A stretch of DNA of 64,000 bases from Hyphomicrobium nitrativorans NL23. GTDB lineage: Bacteria > Pseudomonadota > Alphaproteobacteria > Rhizobiales > Hyphomicrobiaceae. This document shows positions 48,816-57,578 of the stretch, piece after piece. The notes under the pieces were generated by a model. It had not been told where the DNA came from. It saw only the letters and a list, made by a program, of their open reading frames with translations, and ran no database searches. The DNA is taken from NCBI RefSeq assembly GCF_000503895.1, contig NC_022997.1, positions 2,066,501 through 2,130,500 of the forward strand, given 5' to 3'. The translations under genes were made by a program, and so were the position numbers. Each line of letters opens with the position of its first letter. Position 1 is the first letter of the stretch.

Positions 48816-51134
48816 CTATCGCCGCGGGCGAGGGCGGTGGCGCGTGCGGACGCCCTTGAGGCGATGCGTGGAACTGCCCTTTTTTCCGGGCGAGATCATT
48901 TCGAAGCGTAACGCGCCCGCTGTCGGCACGGCTTCGACGAGGCGGACGGTTGCGGGATCGCCGAGCTGATAGGTTTCGCCGCTTCGCGTGCTGACGAGGG
49001 CGTGGGCCTCTTCGACGTGGGCGAAATAATCCTGTCCGAGGGTCGAGACCGGGATGAAGCCGTCGGCGCCCGTGTCCTTCAGCTTCACGAACAGCCCCGA
49101 GCGCGTGACGCCCGCGATGCGGCCTTCGAAGGTGGCGCCGATGCGGTCGGCGAGGTGGGCGGCGATGAGGCGATCGATGGTCTCGCGCTCGGCGGACATG
49201 GCGCGGCGTTCGGCTTCGGAGATTTCTTTCGCCGTGTCGGAAAGATGCGGCAGATCCGCATCCGTCAGGCCATCGGGGCCGAGTTTCAAGGCGCGGATGA
49301 GCGCGCGATGGACGACGAGATCCGCATAACGGCGGATGGGCGACGTGAAGTGCGCGTAACGCGCGAGGTTGAGACCGAAGTGGCCGATGTTCTGCGGGGT
49401 ATACTCGGCTTGCGCCTGCGAGCGCAGGACGACCTCGTTCACGAGTTCCGGAACTGGCAGAGTTTTGGCGCGTGCGAGCACGGCGTTGAACGCTTCGGGC
49501 TTGAGGCCCGTGGAGGCCGCGAATTTCATGTCGAGCGTTTCCAGAAAATCCTTGAGCGCTTTCAGCTTCTCTTTCGAGGGCTGATCGTGCACGCGATAGA
49601 TGAGCGGCGTTTTCGCCTGTTCCAGCGTTTCGGCGGCGGCGACGTTGGCCTGGATCATGAACTCTTCGATCAGGCGATGGGCGTCGAGCCGTTCCGGCAC
49701 GACGACGCGCGCGACACGGCCCGTGCCGTCGAGCACGATCTTGCGTTCGGGGAGATCGAGGTCGAGGGGGCCACGTGCGTCGCGGGCGCGGGAGAGGGCG
49801 GCGTAGGCGTTCCAGAGCGGCAGGAGCGCGCGTTCCATCAGGGGCTCGCACTTCTCGCTGATGTGGCCGTCGATGGCGGCCTGCGCCTCCTGGTAGCTGA
49901 GTTTCGCTGCGCTTTTCATCACGGCGCGCAGGAACGTGTGGCGGCGCTTTTTGCCGTGGACATCGAAGATCATGCGGACGGCGAGCGTCGGGCGCTCCTC
50001 GCCTTCACGCAGCGAACAGAGGTTGTTCGAGATGCGTTCGGGCAGCATCGGCACGACGCGATCCGGGAAATAGACCGAGTTGCCGCGAAGGCGTGCCTCT
50101 TTGTCGAGGCGGGTGCCGGGGCGGACATAATGTGCGACGTCGGCGATGGCGACGGTGACGATGTGCCCGCCCGGATTTTTTGGATCGGGATCGGGCTCGG
50201 CATGGACCGCGTCGTCGTGGTCGCGCGCATCCGTGGGATCAATCGTGATCAGCGGCACGTTGCGCAGATCGGTGCGGCCGTTTCCGTCGAAGGCTTCGAG
50301 CGCTTCGCTTTCTGCGACGACGGGGGCCGGGAAGTCGTCGGGAAGTCCGTGCGCGTGGATTGCGATCAGGCTGATCTTGCGCTGATCGTTGGGATTTCCG
50401 AGGCTTTCGAGGACGCGGGCTTCGGCGATCGAGCGGCGGTCGCGGGCGGAAAGATCGAAGCGGACGAGATCGCCGTCGGCGGCTTTGGCGTCGTTGCCGG
50501 GACTGATGGACCACGCGCGCAGTTCGCGCCGGTCGATGGGTTCGATGGTGCCGCCGCCGCCTTTGCGGGTGCGGAAGATGCCGAGCTGGCGGCGGCGCTC
50601 GCGCGGGAGCACGCGGATCGGTTCGGCTTCGTAGGAGATGCCTTCGACGTCCGGCTGATCGAGGCGGTTGATGCGGGCGAGCACGCGGTCGCCGATGGCG
50701 ATGGCAGCCGATTGTGTGGCCGAGCGCGGCGTGTGCGCGAGGAGGAGGATGGCCGGGGGCTCTCCGTCGGCGTCTTTCCAGACGGCCGGGCGCGCCACGA
50801 GGTCGCCGTCGTCGTCGCGGCCCGTGACCTCGATGACGGTGACGGGCGGCAGGGTGCCTTTCTCGTGGAACGATTTCTTCGTGCCCGCAAGGAGCCCTTC
50901 GTCCGCCATCTCGGCGAGGAGGCGTTTCAGGCCGGTGCGGGCCGGGCCCTTGACGTTGAAGGCGCGGGCGATGTCGCGTTTGCCCGCCGTGCTCTCGCTC
51001 TCGCGCAGGAAGGTGAGAATCTGCTCGCGGGTGGGCAGCGTTTCGCCTGCGGCGCGCTGTTTGGCCGACGCCGGACGGAAGCCTTTCCGGACGCCTTTGG
51101 GAGGGAGCCGCTTTTTGGGTGGTTTCTTTGCCAT
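48816..51134 (-). CDS. rnr: Ribonuclease R
   Basis: 772 residues. An N-terminal winged-helix region (LPTREQILTFLRES), cold-shock domains, then the RNB domain with the catalytic block IDPTDARDHDDAV and FPDRVVPMLPE, SNNLCSLREGEERP. The S1 domain near the C-terminus has FEGRIAGVTRSGLFVKL. A Lys/Arg-rich tail ends the protein. It is a 3'-5' exoribonuclease able to degrade structured RNA and acts with tmRNA in trans-translation quality control. Confidence 0.96.
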   Translation of the reverse strand: MAKKPPKKRLPPKGVRKGFRPASAKQRAAGETLPTREQILTFLRESESTAGKRDIARAFNVKGPARTGLKRLLAEMADEGLLAGTKKSFHEKGTLPPVTVIEVTGRDDDGDLVARPAVWKDADGEPPAILLLAHTPRSATQSAAIAIGDRVLARINRLDQPDVEGISYEAEPIRVLPRERRRQLGIFRTRKGGGGTIEPIDRRELRAWSISPGNDAKAADGDLVRFDLSARDRRSIAEARVLESLGNPNDQRKISLIAIHAHGLPDDFPAPVVAESEALEAFDGNGRTDLRNVPLITIDPTDARDHDDAVHAEPDPDPKNPGGHIVTVAIADVAHYVRPGTRLDKEARLRGNSVYFPDRVVPMLPERISNNLCSLREGEERPTLAVRMIFDVHGKKRRHTFLRAVMKSAAKLSYQEAQAAIDGHISEKCEPLMERALLPLWNAYAALSRARDARGPLDLDLPERKIVLDGTGRVARVVVPERLDAHRLIEEFMIQANVAAAETLEQAKTPLIYRVHDQPSKEKLKALKDFLETLDMKFAASTGLKPEAFNAVLARAKTLPVPELVNEVVLRSQAQAEYTPQNIGHFGLNLARYAHFTSPIRRYADLVVHRALIRALKLGPDGLTDADLPHLSDTAKEISEAERRAMSAERETIDRLIAAHLADRIGATFEGRIAGVTRSGLFVKLKDTGADGFIPVSTLGQDYFAHVEEAHALVSTRSGETYQLGDPATVRLVEAVPTAGALRFEMISPGKKGSSTHRLKGVRTRHRPRPRR

Positions 51135-51389
51135 GGGCGGCGACCTTAGAGGCGTTCCGCGCGGGATAGAAGCGGCTGCGCGATGTCCCCGCGCTTTTTC
51201 AGCAGGATCGGCGGGCGCCGGGGACGTGCTCTGGCTCTGGCCGGCAGCACGTTCCTACAAGTTCTGTATCCCCGGGGCGCGATAATGAGGCGCAGGGTCG
51301 CGATCCAACCGGACCAACACGCCGGTCCGCTCTCATGCGCAAGATGTTCGTGCGCCGAGGCTTGCGGTCCGGGGCAGAGGGGGGAACTC

Positions 51390-51623
51390 ATGAGTGTGCT
51401 GAGACGGCGCTTCCACGGCACGCCGCTGTGGATTTACGGATGGTTCGTGCTCGATGCGCTGCTGGTGCTGACGCCGCCGCTGCATTGGGCGGTCACCGGA
51501 AGTGCGATGGTGCTCGGTGTGCCCGCGGCGGTGTTCTACTTCGTTGCCGCTGCGCTGTTCGTGTGCACGAGCCTGGTTGCCGCGTACCTGGCCGAGGTTG
51601 CCGCGGGGAGCTTCGGGCCATGA
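51390..51623 (+). CDS. Small membrane protein, probable symporter partner
   Basis: 77 residues with GGGGGAA upstream. Two helices (residues 14-35 and 44-68) and no recognised domain. Its stop overlaps the start of the sodium:solute symporter gene by four bases (ATGA), which suggests translational coupling. Small DUF485/DUF997-like partners of SSF transporters have the same layout; homology to a named family cannot be shown by eye. Confidence 0.75.
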   Translation: MSVLRRRFHGTPLWIYGWFVLDALLVLTPPLHWAVTGSAMVLGVPAAVFYFVAAALFVCTSLVAAYLAEVAAGSFGP

Positions 51624-53146
51624 TCGTTACGTTCGGCGCGCTCGCCGTCTTCTTCCTCGTCATCGTCGTCATTCTCATGCTGAGCTGGATCCGGGACCGC
51701 ACGTTCTCGGACTATGCGGTGGGCGGGCGCTCGTTCGATGCGCGCTTCCAGGCGATGTCGTTTCTCAACACCTACTTTCCCGGTGCCGTCATCACCGCCT
51801 TCGGCGGCATGGCTGCGAGCGTGGGCGCTCTCTCGTTCTACTTCGTGACGTACACGATGCTCACCGTGGTGCTGATGTACCTGATGGCCAAGCCGGTGTG
51901 GGTGTGGGGCAAGGCGTTCGACCTCAGGACGCAGTCGGATTTGCTGGCGCTCCGGTTCGGCTCGCGTCACATCCGGCCGATCAGCGCAGTGCTCGGAATC
52001 GTGACGGGGCTGCCGTGGCTGATCATGGGCATGCTGTCGCTCGGCTTCCTGTTTCAACACCTGTCTCTTCAATCGCTCTCGTTCGAGAATGCGGTGGTCC
52101 TCGGCGTGGCGGTGATCGCGTTCCGGCAGATCTGGACGGTGTGGATGGGCATGCGTGGCGTCGTCATCTCGGACATGGCGCAGGGGCTTGTCGCTTACGT
52201 CGGCGGCACGGCGATCCTGGCCGGTATGATCGCCTGGATGGTGACGGCGAAGGGCATCACGTTTGCCTCGCTCGATCCCAAGATGCTGTCCATCCCGGGG
52301 CTCGGCTCGGCGGAAGGGCCGCTGTTCGTGTTCAGCCTGCTGCTCACGGGGACCATCGGCGGCTGGTGCTGGCCCGCAATCTTCGTGCGGCTTTATACGG
52401 CGGACGGTGTGCGCAGTTTGAAGAAGTCGGCGGCGCTGGCTGTTCCGCTGGCGCTGGTGTTCGCGACCACGCTGCTCGTGTTCGGGATGCTCGGCTCGCA
52501 GATTCCGGGCGTGGCCGAAAAGCCGGACGAGGTCATCTTCATCGTGAGCCTGGAAGCGGGCGGGCTCTGGCTGCTCGCGCTCGCGGGCGTTGTCGTGATG
52601 GCGGCTTCGATGGGCAACATCGACGGGCATATCCAGGCGACGGGTGCGCAACTCGCGAACGATCTCGTCGGCACCTATTGGGCGCTCGACCATCGCCAGC
52701 TGATCGTGGTGGCGAAGGGCGGCATGGTGGTTTTGACGCTGCTCTCGGCGTGGCTTGCGACACTCGAACTTCCGGCTCTGTTCGCGATCGCCATCCTCGC
52801 CTATCAGGGCGTGATCCAGCTTGCGGTGCCGCAGTTCCTCGGGCTCTTTTGGAAGCGTGGCAACGCGGCGGGGGCGATTGCGGGAATGAGCGCGGGGTTC
52901 GCTCTCGTTATCGTGCTCGAATATTTCTATCCGATTTCGCTGCCTTGGGCGTACGGCCTTACGTCGGGCTTGGTCGCGCTGGCGGCGAACCTCGCGATCT
53001 ACGTGGCGGCGGCGTATCTCATTCCGCAAACGGAGGCGGAGCGCGCGCGTGTCGATGCGCTGTTTGCGAAGATCGAGGATACGACGCCGGAAAGCACCGA
53101 GGCCCCGGTGCCGACCGACGCACCGGCGAAAGAGATGCCAGCGTGA
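51620..53146 (+). CDS. Sodium:solute symporter (SSF) family protein
   Basis: 508 residues from the ATG at 51620, with 12-13 membrane segments. SSF wording is visible: RTFSDYAVGGRSF, FLNTYFPGAVITAFGGMAA, GSRHIRPISAVLG, GMRGVVISDMAQGLVAYVGG, VVMAASMGNIDGHIQATGAQLANDL. Sodium-coupled uptake of an organic acid or amino acid is likely; substrate unknown. The tail is Pro/Thr/Ala-rich. Ends at a perfect 13-bp hairpin (53159-53192). Confidence 0.93.
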   Translation: MIVTFGALAVFFLVIVVILMLSWIRDRTFSDYAVGGRSFDARFQAMSFLNTYFPGAVITAFGGMAASVGALSFYFVTYTMLTVVLMYLMAKPVWVWGKAFDLRTQSDLLALRFGSRHIRPISAVLGIVTGLPWLIMGMLSLGFLFQHLSLQSLSFENAVVLGVAVIAFRQIWTVWMGMRGVVISDMAQGLVAYVGGTAILAGMIAWMVTAKGITFASLDPKMLSIPGLGSAEGPLFVFSLLLTGTIGGWCWPAIFVRLYTADGVRSLKKSAALAVPLALVFATTLLVFGMLGSQIPGVAEKPDEVIFIVSLEAGGLWLLALAGVVVMAASMGNIDGHIQATGAQLANDLVGTYWALDHRQLIVVAKGGMVVLTLLSAWLATLELPALFAIAILAYQGVIQLAVPQFLGLFWKRGNAAGAIAGMSAGFALVIVLEYFYPISLPWAYGLTSGLVALAANLAIYVAAAYLIPQTEAERARVDALFAKIEDTTPESTEAPVPTDAPAKEMPA

Positions 53147-53158
53147 CTGCAACTGCGG

Positions 53159-53192
53159 CTATCGCGGGCCGCATGTTTACGGCCCGCGATAG
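53159..53192. terminator. Strong bidirectional hairpin between convergent genes
   Basis: CTATCGCGGGCCG and CGGCCCGCGATAG, a perfect 13-bp stem with an 8-base loop, between the symporter and SDR genes, which converge. There is no long T-run. Confidence 0.6.
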
Positions 53193-53198
53193 GTGTTC

Positions 53199-53933
53199 TC
53201 AGAGGGGGCTTGCAGTGGGGCGGACGACGACCTCGTTTACCTCGACATCGCCAGGTTGCGAGATCGCGTAGGAGATGGCGCGGGCGATGGCATCGGGGGT
53301 GAGGGCTGCATTGCGCAAGCCTGCAAGCATGTCTCGTGTGGCAGCGTCCGAGATGTCGTCGCCAAGTTCCGTCGCGACGACGCCAGGCGAGATCGTCGTG
53401 ACGCGGATGTCGGGGTTTTCCTGCCGGAGCCCCTCGGAGAACGCCCACACGGCGTGCTTGGTGGCGCAATAGACGGCGGCCGTCGGCATGACGAGGTGGG
53501 CGGCGATGGAGGCGACGTTGACGATCTGCCCGGAGCCGCGCTTTTTCATCTCGGGTAGCACGGCGGCGACGCCGTAGAGAACGCCCCGGATATTCACGTC
53601 GATCATGCGCTCCCATTCGTCGATTTTCAGCGCCTCGACGGGGGCCAGCGGCATGACGCCCGAATTGTTGACGATCACGTCCACGCGCCCGAAGGCCTCG
53701 CGCGCGAAATCCGCAAACGCCTGGACCTGATCGCGTTTTGTGACGTCCACGGCCTTGAAACGGGCGGTACCGCCTTTCGCGGTGATGTCTGCCACCAGTT
53801 TTTCGAGGCGGTCCAGCCGCCGCGCGCCGACGACGACTTTAGCGCCCTGTTCTGCGAGAAGCCGTGCCGCGGCCTCGCCGATGCCGCTCGATGCGCCGGT
53901 GATCAGCACGACCTTGTCCTTGATGCCACTCAT
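53199..53933 (-). CDS. Short-chain dehydrogenase/reductase
   Basis: 244 residues from the ATG at 53933 (five more codons possible). Classical SDR: NAD(P) loop TGASSGIG, NNSG (NNAG-like), catalytic Ser in NVASIAAH and YCATK (Tyr-Lys) pair. A basic residue pattern after the first strands (GARRLDRLEKL) favours NADPH. Probably reduces a carbonyl or aldehyde. Divergent from an AraC-type regulator likely to control it. Confidence 0.94.
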   Translation of the reverse strand: MSGIKDKVVLITGASSGIGEAAARLLAEQGAKVVVGARRLDRLEKLVADITAKGGTARFKAVDVTKRDQVQAFADFAREAFGRVDVIVNNSGVMPLAPVEALKIDEWERMIDVNIRGVLYGVAAVLPEMKKRGSGQIVNVASIAAHLVMPTAAVYCATKHAVWAFSEGLRQENPDIRVTTISPGVVATELGDDISDAATRDMLAGLRNAALTPDAIARAISYAISQPGDVEVNEVVVRPTASPL

Positions 53934-54128
53934 GCTCTCTCTCCTCATTTAACGGTTTCGGCGGCGTGCGCCGATGAGCGGAAGATGGGGAGACGAGGGC
54001 GGAGAGCGGTAGACCGATCCTCTGGACTTCTTGCCCAATTCTCCGAGACTGGCGTGCGGGTGTCGCCACAGGTTGTTCGCGACGCTATGGTGAGGCTCGA
54101 AAACCCCAACGATTGCCGAGGATAATCG

Positions 54129-55028
54129 ATGGCCGATATCCGCGAGCTTGCCGAGCTGATTGAACGATTTTCCAAGGAGGACGGCGCGCACGCCACGTCC
54201 ATCCCGCATCTGTTTCTCCATCGGCTTTCGCAGCCTTCGACGCCGCTTTACTCGGTCTACGAGCCCGCGTTCTGCATCATCGCCCAGGGGCGCAAGCAGG
54301 TGATGGTGGGCGAGCAGGTTTATCTCTACGACGCGTCCAAGTATCTCGTGGTTTCGGTCGATGTGCCGATCGTCTCGCACATCATGGAGGCGAGCCCGTC
54401 CGCGCCGTTTCTGGGATTGCGTCTCGATCTCGATCCGGCGGTCATCGGGGCGCTGATGATGGAGGGCGATCTTAAGGCAGCGGCAACGGCGCAGCCTGGG
54501 CCGTCGCTCGGTGTGAGCGATCTTTCAGACGAGTTGATCGACGCCAGCGTACGGTTGCTCAAGCTGTTGGCCTCGCCGCAGGACATCCCCATTCTGGCGC
54601 CGCTGGCGATGCGCGAAATCCTCTATCGCTTGTTGCGCGGCGAGCAGAGGGCGCGGCTTTCTGAAATCGCGTTTGCCGAAAGCAAGCTGCAGCAGGTGAA
54701 CCGAGCCATCGGCTGGATCAAGCGCAATTTTCGCGCGCCGTTCCGGATGGACGAGTTGACGGCGACGGCGGGGATGAGCGCCTCGGCGCTGCACCAGCAT
54801 TTCAAAACAGTGACGGGCATGAGCCCGCTTCAGTACCAGAAGCAGCTTCGTTTGCATGAAGCGCGGACGCTGATTCTCTCGCAAAGCGTTGATGCGGCTA
54901 CGGCTGGGCACGCAGTGGGCTACGAAAGCCCGTCGCAGTTCAGCCGCGAGTATCGCCGTTTGTTCGGCGCGCCGCCGCTTCGGGATGTCGAGCGCTTGCG
55001 CGATGCGTTGAATGCGGCTTCACCCTGA
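54129..55028 (+). CDS. AraC family regulator (AraC_N type)
   Basis: 299 residues. An AraC_N/YqhC-like N-terminal domain (PLYSVYEPAFCIIAQGRKQVMVG, YDASKYLVVSVDVP) is followed by two helix-turn-helix motifs (FRMDELTATAGMSASALHQHFK and ATAGHAVGYESPSQFSREYRRLFG). Regulators of this form activate divergent aldehyde or ketone reductase genes, here the SDR gene. The 195-base gap between them holds both promoters. Confidence 0.95.
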   Translation: MADIRELAELIERFSKEDGAHATSIPHLFLHRLSQPSTPLYSVYEPAFCIIAQGRKQVMVGEQVYLYDASKYLVVSVDVPIVSHIMEASPSAPFLGLRLDLDPAVIGALMMEGDLKAAATAQPGPSLGVSDLSDELIDASVRLLKLLASPQDIPILAPLAMREILYRLLRGEQRARLSEIAFAESKLQQVNRAIGWIKRNFRAPFRMDELTATAGMSASALHQHFKTVTGMSPLQYQKQLRLHEARTLILSQSVDAATAGHAVGYESPSQFSREYRRLFGAPPLRDVERLRDALNAASP

Positions 55029-55066
55029 CTGTGCAGGGCACCGCGGCTCGTGTCCGGCGGGCCGCC

Positions 55067-56416
55067 CTATAGCGTGTTCTTGTAGATGCGGCCATCCTTC
55101 ATGATCACGACGAAGTTGTTGCCGGGATCCGCGATGAGATCGATGTTCTCCAGCGGATTTCCGTCGACCAGCAGGATGTCGGCGAGAGCACCTTCCTCGA
55201 TGACGCCGAGTTTGCCCGGATAGGGATTGCGCTCGCCGGACATTGCGAGCAATTCACCGTTGGTGGCGGTTGCCGTCGCGAGCGCTTCGGCGGGCGTGAG
55301 CCAGCGCGTGAGGGAGGCGAGGATCGCGCCCTGGCGCTGGGCTAATGCGCGAGAGAACAGCACGTCGGTGCCCCAGGCGGTTTTGATGCCGTGCTTCTTG
55401 GCGAGTTCGTAGGTCTTGGCGATGCCGTCCCAGACCTGATCGGCCTTGATGCGCTGGATCGATCCTTCCGGGAAGCCGAGGCGCATCTCGTCGGGAAGCG
55501 GCTGCAGGCTCAGCCAAAGGCCTTTCTCGGCGATGAGGCGTGCGGTGTCGTCGTCCATCAGGAAGCCGTGCTCGATGCATTTGACGCCGGCGGAAATCGA
55601 GCGGCGGATGGCGGCTGTGGTGAAGGCGTGGGCTGCGACGTATGTGCCCCAGTTTTCGGCTGCTTCGACGGCGGCGTCCAGTTCGGCCTCTGTGAATGTC
55701 GAGACGTCGATGGGGCTGAAGGGCGACGACACGCCGCCGCCTGCGGTGAGCTTGATTTGCGATGCGCCCTGCATCAGTTGCTCGCGAACGCGCAGGCGCA
55801 CCTCGTCGGGGCTGTCGGCGAGCATGGCGCCGCCAACCTCTTCCATGCGGGCGAGCGGTCCGCCGACCTGGCGCGGGAGATCGGACAGTTGGCGGAAGTC
55901 GCCATGGCCGCTCGTGACCGTGATCATCGCGCCGGACGGGAAGATGCGCGGGCCCTCGACGACGCCTTCGTCGATGGCTTGCTTGAGGCCGAATGCCGGG
56001 CCGCCCACGTCGCGCACGGTCGTGAAGCCGCGCATAAGCGTGTCGCTCGCTTCGGCTCCGGCGGCGAGGTTGTTGTAGCCGACATCGCCCGCGATGGCTT
56101 GCGCGGGGTTCGGGCGGATCAGCATCGCGTGCCAATGGGCGTCGATGAGGCCCGGCATGAGCGTGCGCCCGCCGCCGTCGATGATCCTGGTCGTGGCGCG
56201 GCGGTCGACGGGGACGGGATCGGGGGTGATTTTCGCGATGGTGTTGCCGCGAACGAGCACGTTGCGGGGGGGCGTCAGCGCGGCGCTCCTGCCATCGAAG
56301 ATGCGGACGTTCTCGAAGAGGGTGACGGCGTTGAGATCGGGGGGTGGCTCTTGAGCGGCGGCGGCCGTGTGAAGGAGACAGAGGAGTGAAACGACAGCCG
56401 AGGTGCGACGGAGCAT
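55067..56416 (-). CDS. Exported metal-dependent amidohydrolase
   Basis: 449 residues. A signal peptide (to about 22, TAAAAQE) precedes an imidazolonepropionase/prolidase-like amidohydrolase barrel: DAHWH, a Lys in QIKLTAGGG (carbamylated bridging candidate), HAFT, EHG, and WGTDV. The end carries the urease-like N/C-terminal beta sandwich (GKLGVIEEGALADILLVDGNPLENIDLI). Likely a periplasmic peptidase or amidase; substrate unknown. Converges on the AraC gene. Confidence 0.92.
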   Translation of the reverse strand: MLRRTSAVVSLLCLLHTAAAAQEPPPDLNAVTLFENVRIFDGRSAALTPPRNVLVRGNTIAKITPDPVPVDRRATTRIIDGGGRTLMPGLIDAHWHAMLIRPNPAQAIAGDVGYNNLAAGAEASDTLMRGFTTVRDVGGPAFGLKQAIDEGVVEGPRIFPSGAMITVTSGHGDFRQLSDLPRQVGGPLARMEEVGGAMLADSPDEVRLRVREQLMQGASQIKLTAGGGVSSPFSPIDVSTFTEAELDAAVEAAENWGTYVAAHAFTTAAIRRSISAGVKCIEHGFLMDDDTARLIAEKGLWLSLQPLPDEMRLGFPEGSIQRIKADQVWDGIAKTYELAKKHGIKTAWGTDVLFSRALAQRQGAILASLTRWLTPAEALATATATNGELLAMSGERNPYPGKLGVIEEGALADILLVDGNPLENIDLIADPGNNFVVIMKDGRIYKNTL

Positions 56417-56657
56417 TTTTGCTTCTCCTTCTGCGCTCTCCCCACGTCTTTAAGTTTAGACTTTTCGTAACGGCGTGACCAGATGCGCGGCTCGCCCGTT
56501 GCCGGTTGCGTTAAACGGTGCGTGCGCGCCGGCTCAGAAGGAGACATGCAACCCAGCGGGTGAAAATTGCGGGGAAGCCGCCGCACAAAATCCACATGAT
56601 GGATGGCAGTGGTCATGCGTCACACGCTCTATGCGTATTTCTATGCTATAGAGAGCC

Positions 56658-56912
56658 ATGAACAATAATCCCAACAAGACTACGCCCTTGAGCAATGATG
56701 GCGAGCTGACCATCCCGCTTAACGAGAGAAAAACTGTCGAGACGCTGCTGCCTCACGACTGCCGCTGGCCCTTTGGCGACCCGACGGCGGGAAATTTTTA
56801 CTTTTGCGGCAAGCGGAAGAAGGACGGCAGTCCCTACTGCGACCACCACGTCCGCCAGGCATTTCAGGCTGCGAAACCCCGCGCGGCCGTTTACCGGCCG
56901 CAGCTGACCTAG
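56658..56912 (+). CDS. Short GcrA-family protein (C-terminal domain only)
   Basis: 84 residues. Residues 29-75 match the C-terminal domain of GcrA, the alphaproteobacterial cell-cycle activator: DCRWPFGDP, NFYFCGKRK, PYCDHHVRQAFQ, with three cysteines and two histidines in the usual places. The N-terminal GcrA HTH (WT-ER-LL-LW-...) is not present; residues 1-28 are polar (MNNNPNKTTPLSNDG). In GcrA this C-terminal domain binds sigma70 region 2. This gene may thus encode a sigma-binding domain without DNA binding. Immediately after the stop lies a perfect 15-bp tandem duplication (56912-56941). Confidence 0.75.
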   Translation: MNNNPNKTTPLSNDGELTIPLNERKTVETLLPHDCRWPFGDPTAGNFYFCGKRKKDGSPYCDHHVRQAFQAAKPRAAVYRPQLT

Positions 56913-56941
56913 ACAATCGGCTTGGGGACAATCGGCTTGGG
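56912..56941 (+). repeat. 15-bp tandem duplication
   Basis: GACAATCGGCTTGGG occurs twice with no gap, beginning at the last base of the GcrA-like gene stop codon. Probably a replication-slippage product. Confidence 0.85.
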
Positions 56942-57043
56942 TTTCACGCGGCGATAGACTTTTCCTTCTGAAGGCGCGGATTGTGCCCGCAGTTGCGATC
57001 CCCTGGATCGCCTTCTCCCTCAAATCCCAATTAACGGAACCTT

Positions 57044-57385
57044 ATGAGACAGCCTCACGACAATTTCGGTACACGCATCCTCAAGGCATCGGAAGCCAAG
57101 CAGGCGATGCTCCGGCGCGCCCAGAAGCCGGCACCAGACGACCCAACGGTTCTTCAGCGGAAGGCGGAACGCCAGGCGATCGTTGCCGCTCGCGAGGCCC
57201 GGAAAGAGGCGAAGGCGCAAGCGGCTATCGAGCTTGCAGCCAAAGAAGCCGCGGAACGGGCGGAGCAGGAAGCCCTTAAGGAGCGCCTGGCGCGTGAAGA
57301 GGCGGATCAGGCGGTCGCGCTGCTCGCGGAACAGAAGGCCATGCGCGATTTGCGATACGCTGCGCGAAAGAAGCGAAAGGCCTGA
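57044..57385 (+). CDS. DUF6481-like coiled-coil protein
   Basis: 113 residues, almost wholly charged helix: DNFGTRILKASEAKQAMLRR at the start, then DDPTVLQRKAERQAIVAAREARKEAKA and a run of Lys/Glu/Ala heptads, ending in a basic RYAARKKRKA tail. This matches the DUF6481 style known in alphaproteobacteria. Role unknown; the family is small, cytoplasmic and nucleic-acid-like in charge. Follows the GcrA-like gene. Confidence 0.75.
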   Translation: MRQPHDNFGTRILKASEAKQAMLRRAQKPAPDDPTVLQRKAERQAIVAAREARKEAKAQAAIELAAKEAAERAEQEALKERLAREEADQAVALLAEQKAMRDLRYAARKKRKA

Positions 57386-57410
57386 TATCTTTTCAGCGGC
57401 CGGCTTGGTT

Positions 57411-57469
57411 TCTTTAGCCAGGCCGATGATTCACGCTTCAGGCTGATAGGGCCTGAAGCGATCATGGTC
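57411..57469 (+). repeat. Hairpin repeat R1, copy C
   Basis: 59 bp nearly identical to copies A and B at 14139-14255, 43 kb away. Inner stem CGCTTCAGGC/GCCTGAAGCG is perfect but differs from the others at a paired position (A-T versus G-C in copy A), a compensatory change. It also keeps a GATTC site. It lies between DUF6481 and topA. Confidence 0.85.
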
Positions 57470-57578
57470 GGCTGGCAATCCTGGGCGTCCGCAAGACCAC
57501 CGCGGGCGCTTTTTTGTACCCTCCGTCGCGTCGCGAGGCTGATCGGGGAGAGGTGCCGGCGTTGCCGTCTGTCAAGCG

